Positions 7,209 to 9,267 of a stretch of DNA of 9,267 nucleotides are shown here, piece by piece. The stretch spans positions 1-9,267 of the forward strand of contig DATKEH010000366.1 in assembly GCA_035546355.1 (NCBI GenBank). Reading direction: 5' to 3'. Below the pieces are notes generated by a model. The model was given only the letters and a program-made list of their open reading frames with translations. It ran no database searches and was not told where the DNA came from. The position numbers and the translations under genes are program-made. Numbering within the stretch: the stretch's first letter is position 1; each line of letters opens with the position of its first letter. This DNA comes from DATKEH01 sp035546355. GTDB lineage: Bacteria > Acidobacteriota > Thermoanaerobaculia > Multivoradales > JAIOJS01.

Positions 7209-8084
7209 ATGACCCACACCAACCACCTCACCGCGGGAATCGACCCCGGGGCGGCCGCGGTTCAGGTGGCGGTGGTGCGCAGCGGCGCCGGCGAGGACGG
7301 CGAGGTGCTCGCCCTCGCCACGCAGCGCATCCGCCGCCGCAACCTCGCCGAGGTGGTGGAGGCCGCCTTCGCCGACGCCTGCGCCGCCGCCGGCGTCGCC
7401 GCCGACGCCTTCGACTACGTCGCCTCGACCGGCGACGGCGAGGCGGTGGAGCTGCGCACCGGCCACTTCTACTCGGTCACCACCCACGCCCGCGGCGCCG
7501 CCTTCCTCTGCCCCGAGGCGCGGGCGGCAATCGACGTCGGGGCGCTGCACGCCCGCGCCCTGCGCATGGGCGAGGGGGGCCGGGTGCTGGCCCACAAGAT
7601 GACCAGCCAGTGCGCCAGCGGCAGCGGCCAGTTCGTCGAGAACATCGCCCGCTACCTCGGGGTGCCGCTGGAGGATGTGGGCCGCGAGTCGCTCGCCGCC
7701 AGCGCGCCGGAGAGCTGCTCCTCGATCTGCGCCGTGCTCGCCGAGACCGACGTCATCAACATGGTCTCCCGCGGCATCGCCACCGGCGACATCCTCAAGG
7801 GGATCCACCTGTCGATCGCCGGCCGCCTGGTCAAGCTGCTGCGCTCGGTGGGCAGCGACGGGGTGGCGTTGGTCACCGGCGGGCTCTCTCAGGACGAGGG
7901 CCTGCTCGCCGCCATGCGCGAGGTGCTGGCCGACGAGAAGCCGGGCAGGGGCAAGGCGGCGCCGCTGGAGATCCGCAGCCACCCCGAATCGCCCTGGGCC
8001 GGCGCCCTCGGCGCCGCCCTGCTCGGCGCCTACCGCTACCAGCAGCTGGCGCGCGCCGGGCGGCTGCCCGCCTCGGCGGCGTGA
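7209..8084 (+). CDS. bcrD: benzoyl-CoA reductase subunit D, ATPase
   Basis: BcrD is the partner of BcrA in the ATP-driven electron activator. At 291 residues it is near the ~282 usual. Family segments are RTGHFYSVTTHARGAAFL, DVGALHARAL (109-118), KMTSQCASGSGQFVENIARYLG (C135), SSICAVLAETDVINMVSRG (C174), ILKGIHLSIAGRLVKLL and VTGGLSQDEGL. C135 and C174 are the expected ligands of the cluster shared with BcrA. The N-terminal phosphate motif is unusual: GIDPGAAAVQ (10-19), where relatives have Ser/Thr and Lys as in BcrA's GIDLGSTTTK. The ATG at 7209 has no clear ribosome binding site and no in-frame alternative. Unlike the other subunits it does not overlap its neighbour; a 109-bp repeat-bearing gap lies between. 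No intrinsic terminator is visible after it. Confidence 0.93.
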   Translation: MTHTNHLTAGIDPGAAAVQVAVVRSGAGEDGEVLALATQRIRRRNLAEVVEAAFADACAAAGVAADAFDYVASTGDGEAVELRTGHFYSVTTHARGAAFLCPEARAAIDVGALHARALRMGEGGRVLAHKMTSQCASGSGQFVENIARYLGVPLEDVGRESLAASAPESCSSICAVLAETDVINMVSRGIATGDILKGIHLSIAGRLVKLLRSVGSDGVALVTGGLSQDEGLLAAMREVLADEKPGRGKAAPLEIRSHPESPWAGALGAALLGAYRYQQLARAGRLPASAA

Positions 8085-8096
8085 CCCGGCACCGGT

Positions 8097-8177
8097 CTAC
8101 GCCTGGCGCCGCAGCACCAGCAGGGCGCCGCCCGCGAGCACCAGGGCGAGGAGGGCCACGCCCAGTTGGCTCTGGGA
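8097..8177 (-). pseudogene. remnant 3' end encoding an IPTL-CTERM-like sorting tail
   Basis: On the minus strand, between stops at 8178-8180 and 8097-8099, the frame reads SQSQLGVALLALVL, then a Gly/Ala/Leu/Val stretch, and ends LLVLRRQA. A short Ser-Gln-Leu-Gly block, a single membrane segment and a terminal Arg pair match the end of IPTL-CTERM or PEP-CTERM-type sorting domains. No body of a gene precedes it: a stop lies directly upstream and the marR promoter starts a few bases further on. It looks like the stump of a convergent gene lost by deletion. It is only 26 codons in GC-rich DNA, so chance is possible. Confidence 0.35.
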
Positions 8178-8193
8178 TCAGCGCGCCGAAGGG

Positions 8194-8222
8194 TTGACAG
8201 GCGCGGGAAACCCGAGTATCGT
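8194..8222 (+). promoter_or_regulatory. sigma70-type promoter of marR
   Basis: A perfect -35 TTGACA (8194-8199) is followed after 17 bases by TATCGT (8217-8222), which matches 4 of 6 of TATAAT. This is the clearest promoter in the window. A start of transcription about 7 bases after the -10 would fall at 8229-8230, on the marR start codon. Confidence 0.7.
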
Positions 8223-8235
8223 TGGTACATGCAAC
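8221..8235. promoter_or_regulatory. candidate MarR operator, site 1
   Basis: GTTGGTACATGCAAC is an inverted repeat of GTTG and CAAC around 7 bases. It overlaps the end of the -10 and the marR start codon, where a bound repressor would block its own promoter. It matches 11 of 15 bases with the site at 8783-8797. Binding by this MarR is inferred from position and repetition only. Confidence 0.45.
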
Positions 8236-8750
8236 AACCTTCGCCGGGCAGCCAGCTCTCCGCTGTTGGGGCTGACCCCATCTTGCGCCAGGACGCGGCG
8301 GAGCTGCACCGCGTGCTCTCCCATCTGTTGCGGGTCTTCCAGTTCCGTGACCGCGACCGCATCTGCTGTCACGACATCTCGGTGACCCAGTGCTACGCCC
8401 TCGAGGGGCTGGTGGTGGACGGCGGCATGACGCTCAACCAGCTCGCGGCGAGGTTGTACCTCGACAAGAGCACCACCAGCCGGGTGGTCGACGCCCTGGT
8501 GGCGAAGGGGTACGCCGTGCGCCGGCCGCACCCCGACGACGGCCGGGCGGTGCTGGTCGCAGCGACGGCGGACGGCAGGCGGTTGCACGCCCGGGTCGAG
8601 GGCGACCTGCTGGCGGGGGTGGAGGGGATCGCCGCCCAGTTCGATCCCGACGTGCGTCGGGCGATGGCCGAGCTGCTGGCGCGGCTCGTCCAGGCCGGAG
8701 CGGAGCGCATCGACGCTGGCGGCGGCAGCTGCCGCATGCGCTGCGGCTGA
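8229..8750 (+). CDS. MarR-family transcriptional regulator
   Basis: This 173-residue winged-helix regulator has the recognition helix around DKSTTSRVVDAL (79-90) and the wing RRPHPDDGRA (98-107), preceded by MTLNQLAARLYL. Cysteines stand out: C46-C47 and C55 before the DNA-binding domain (RICCHDISVTQC), and C168 and C172 at the very end (SCRMRCG). They could sense thiol-reactive compounds, metals or metalloids, but this is inference. The ATG at 8229 lacks a ribosome binding site and sits where transcription should begin, pointing to a leaderless mRNA. The upstream TTG at 8166 in the same frame is unlikely because the promoter lies inside that extension. It may control itself and the methyltransferase downstream. 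MarR proteins such as BadR regulate benzoate genes elsewhere, so a role in the bcr operon is possible but no matching site is seen there. Confidence 0.88.
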   Translation: MQQPSPGSQLSAVGADPILRQDAAELHRVLSHLLRVFQFRDRDRICCHDISVTQCYALEGLVVDGGMTLNQLAARLYLDKSTTSRVVDALVAKGYAVRRPHPDDGRAVLVAATADGRRLHARVEGDLLAGVEGIAAQFDPDVRRAMAELLARLVQAGAERIDAGGGSCRMRCG

Positions 8751-8782
8751 GGGGAGCGAGGGGGCCCATCCGTGGACCATGA

Positions 8783-8797
8783 GTTGGCAGTTACAAC
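8783..8797. promoter_or_regulatory. candidate MarR operator, site 2
   Basis: GTTGGCAGTTACAAC has the same GTTG-N7-CAAC form as the site at the marR start and lies in the 81-bp gap before the methyltransferase. TTGGCA at 8784-8789 inside it resembles a -35 box, but no fitting -10 follows, so a separate promoter is doubtful. The rest of 8751-8831 holds only the ribosome binding site AGGAG at 8820-8824. Confidence 0.4.
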
Positions 8798-8831
8798 CAC
8801 AGGGGTGACGCCCGCAACCAGGAGTCAGTCG

Positions 8832-9267
8832 ATGAGCAGCAGGGAGTACTTCGAGACGGTCGCCGGGGAATGGGACGCCATCCGCCAGCGCCTGTTTCCG
8901 GATTCCCTCCGTGAACGGGCCTACGGGGTGGCCGGGATCGAGCCCGGCCGGCGGGCGGTGGACGTCGGGGCGGGCAGCGGCTTCCTCACCGAGGGCCTGT
9001 TGGCGCAGGGGCTGTCGGTGGTGGCGGTGGACGAGGCCGAGGCGATGCTCGCCACCCTGGGTGGCAAGCTGGGCGATCGCCCGGGGCTCGAGCTGCGCGC
9101 CGGCGGCGCCGAGCGCCTCCCTCTGGCCGACGGCGAGGTCGACTACGCGTTCGCCAACATGGTGTTGCACCACGTCGAGGAGCCCGCCGCGGCGGTGCGC
9201 GAGATGGCGCGCGTGGTGCGCCCGGGCGGCCGCGTCGTCATCACCGACCTCGACGAGCACGACTTCG
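8832..9267 (+). CDS. class I SAM-dependent methyltransferase (3' end beyond window)
   Basis: The reading frame is open to the window edge, giving 145 codons. The SAM-binding motif I is VDVGAGSGF (43-51), the acidic end of the second strand is in VAVDEAEAML, and the later motifs are AERLPLADGEVDYAFANMVLHH and LHHVEEPAAAVREMARVVRPGG. The start MSSREYFETVAGEWDAIR resembles methyltransferases found with, or fused to, ArsR-type regulators. The substrate cannot be told; small molecules or metalloids are possible. The ATG at 8832 has AGGAG (8820-8824) at a spacing of 7. It follows marR on the same strand by 81 bp and carries a copy of the candidate operator in front, so the two probably form one regulated unit separate from the bcr operon. 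Confidence 0.85.
   Translation, partial: MSSREYFETVAGEWDAIRQRLFPDSLRERAYGVAGIEPGRRAVDVGAGSGFLTEGLLAQGLSVVAVDEAEAMLATLGGKLGDRPGLELRAGGAERLPLADGEVDYAFANMVLHHVEEPAAAVREMARVVRPGGRVVITDLDEHDF

Noticed and set aside
8105..8129. Possible terminator hairpin after bcrD (two GGCGCC blocks)
   Set aside because: The arms are only 6 bp with a 13-base loop and no T-run follows; such pairs are common in DNA of this composition.
8166..8228. N-terminal extension of MarR from the TTG at 8166
   Set aside because: The extension would contain the -35 and -10 of the only good promoter, and its residues do not look like a MarR N-terminus.
8751..8831. SAM or SAH riboswitch before the methyltransferase
   Set aside because: The 81-bp gap does not show the conserved core sequences or stems that I know for these riboswitch classes.
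8178..9260. Long minus-strand open frame opposite marR and the methyltransferase
   Set aside because: It mirrors two well-supported plus-strand genes, has low-complexity composition and no family signature.

Overview
The window is a compact, high-GC (roughly three quarters G+C by eye) piece of a bacterial chromosome. It carries a catabolic operon for anaerobic degradation of aromatic compounds through benzoyl-CoA. All intact genes lie on the + strand. The set had-oah-dch-bcrC-bcrB-bcrA-bcrD is the Thauera-type (class I, ATP-dependent) benzoyl-CoA reductase and the three enzymes that follow it. There is no rRNA, tRNA or other phylogenetic marker. The host is best described as a GC-rich anaerobe or facultative anaerobe. 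The palindromic intergenic repeats and a remnant of an IPTL-CTERM-like tail would fit Proteobacteria or Acidobacteriota, but this is weak inference.

Layout: (1) 1-28, the last codons of an upstream gene that overlaps had. (2) 25-1083 had, then a 164-bp gap holding three REP-like palindromes. (3) 1248-7099, oah, dch, bcrC, bcrB and bcrA, each joined to the next by a 4-base ATGA or GTGA overlap, as expected of a translationally coupled operon. (4) 7100-7208, a second gap with a composite double-hairpin repeat. (5) 7209-8084 bcrD. (6) 8085-8228, a junction with a minus-strand remnant of a protein-sorting tail and then a good sigma70-type promoter. (7) 8229-8750, a MarR-family regulator, probably leaderless. 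(8) 8832 to the window end, a class I SAM-dependent methyltransferase cut off by the window edge.

How the genes work together: BcrCBAD uses ATP and reduced ferredoxin to dearomatise benzoyl-CoA to cyclohexa-1,5-diene-1-carbonyl-CoA. Dch adds water, giving 6-hydroxycyclohex-1-ene-1-carbonyl-CoA. Had oxidises this with NAD+ to the 6-oxo compound, and Oah opens the ring hydrolytically to 3-hydroxypimelyl-CoA. BcrB and BcrC form the substrate-reducing half; BcrA and BcrD form the ATP-driven electron activator. No ferredoxin gene is visible here.

The pathway itself is known. What deserves a second look: bcrC and bcrA are each broken by a single-base frameshift as written (one G missing, one C extra), and the bcrC site is an exact X XXY YYZ -1 slippery heptamer in the right frame. 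BcrD has a degenerate phosphate-binding loop. A 15-bp palindrome-like site (GTTG-N7-CAAC) occurs once at the marR start and once before the methyltransferase. The repeats sit at the only two non-overlapping junctions of the operon. The simplest reading of the frameshifts is sequence error or recent gene decay, and this cannot be settled from the sequence alone.
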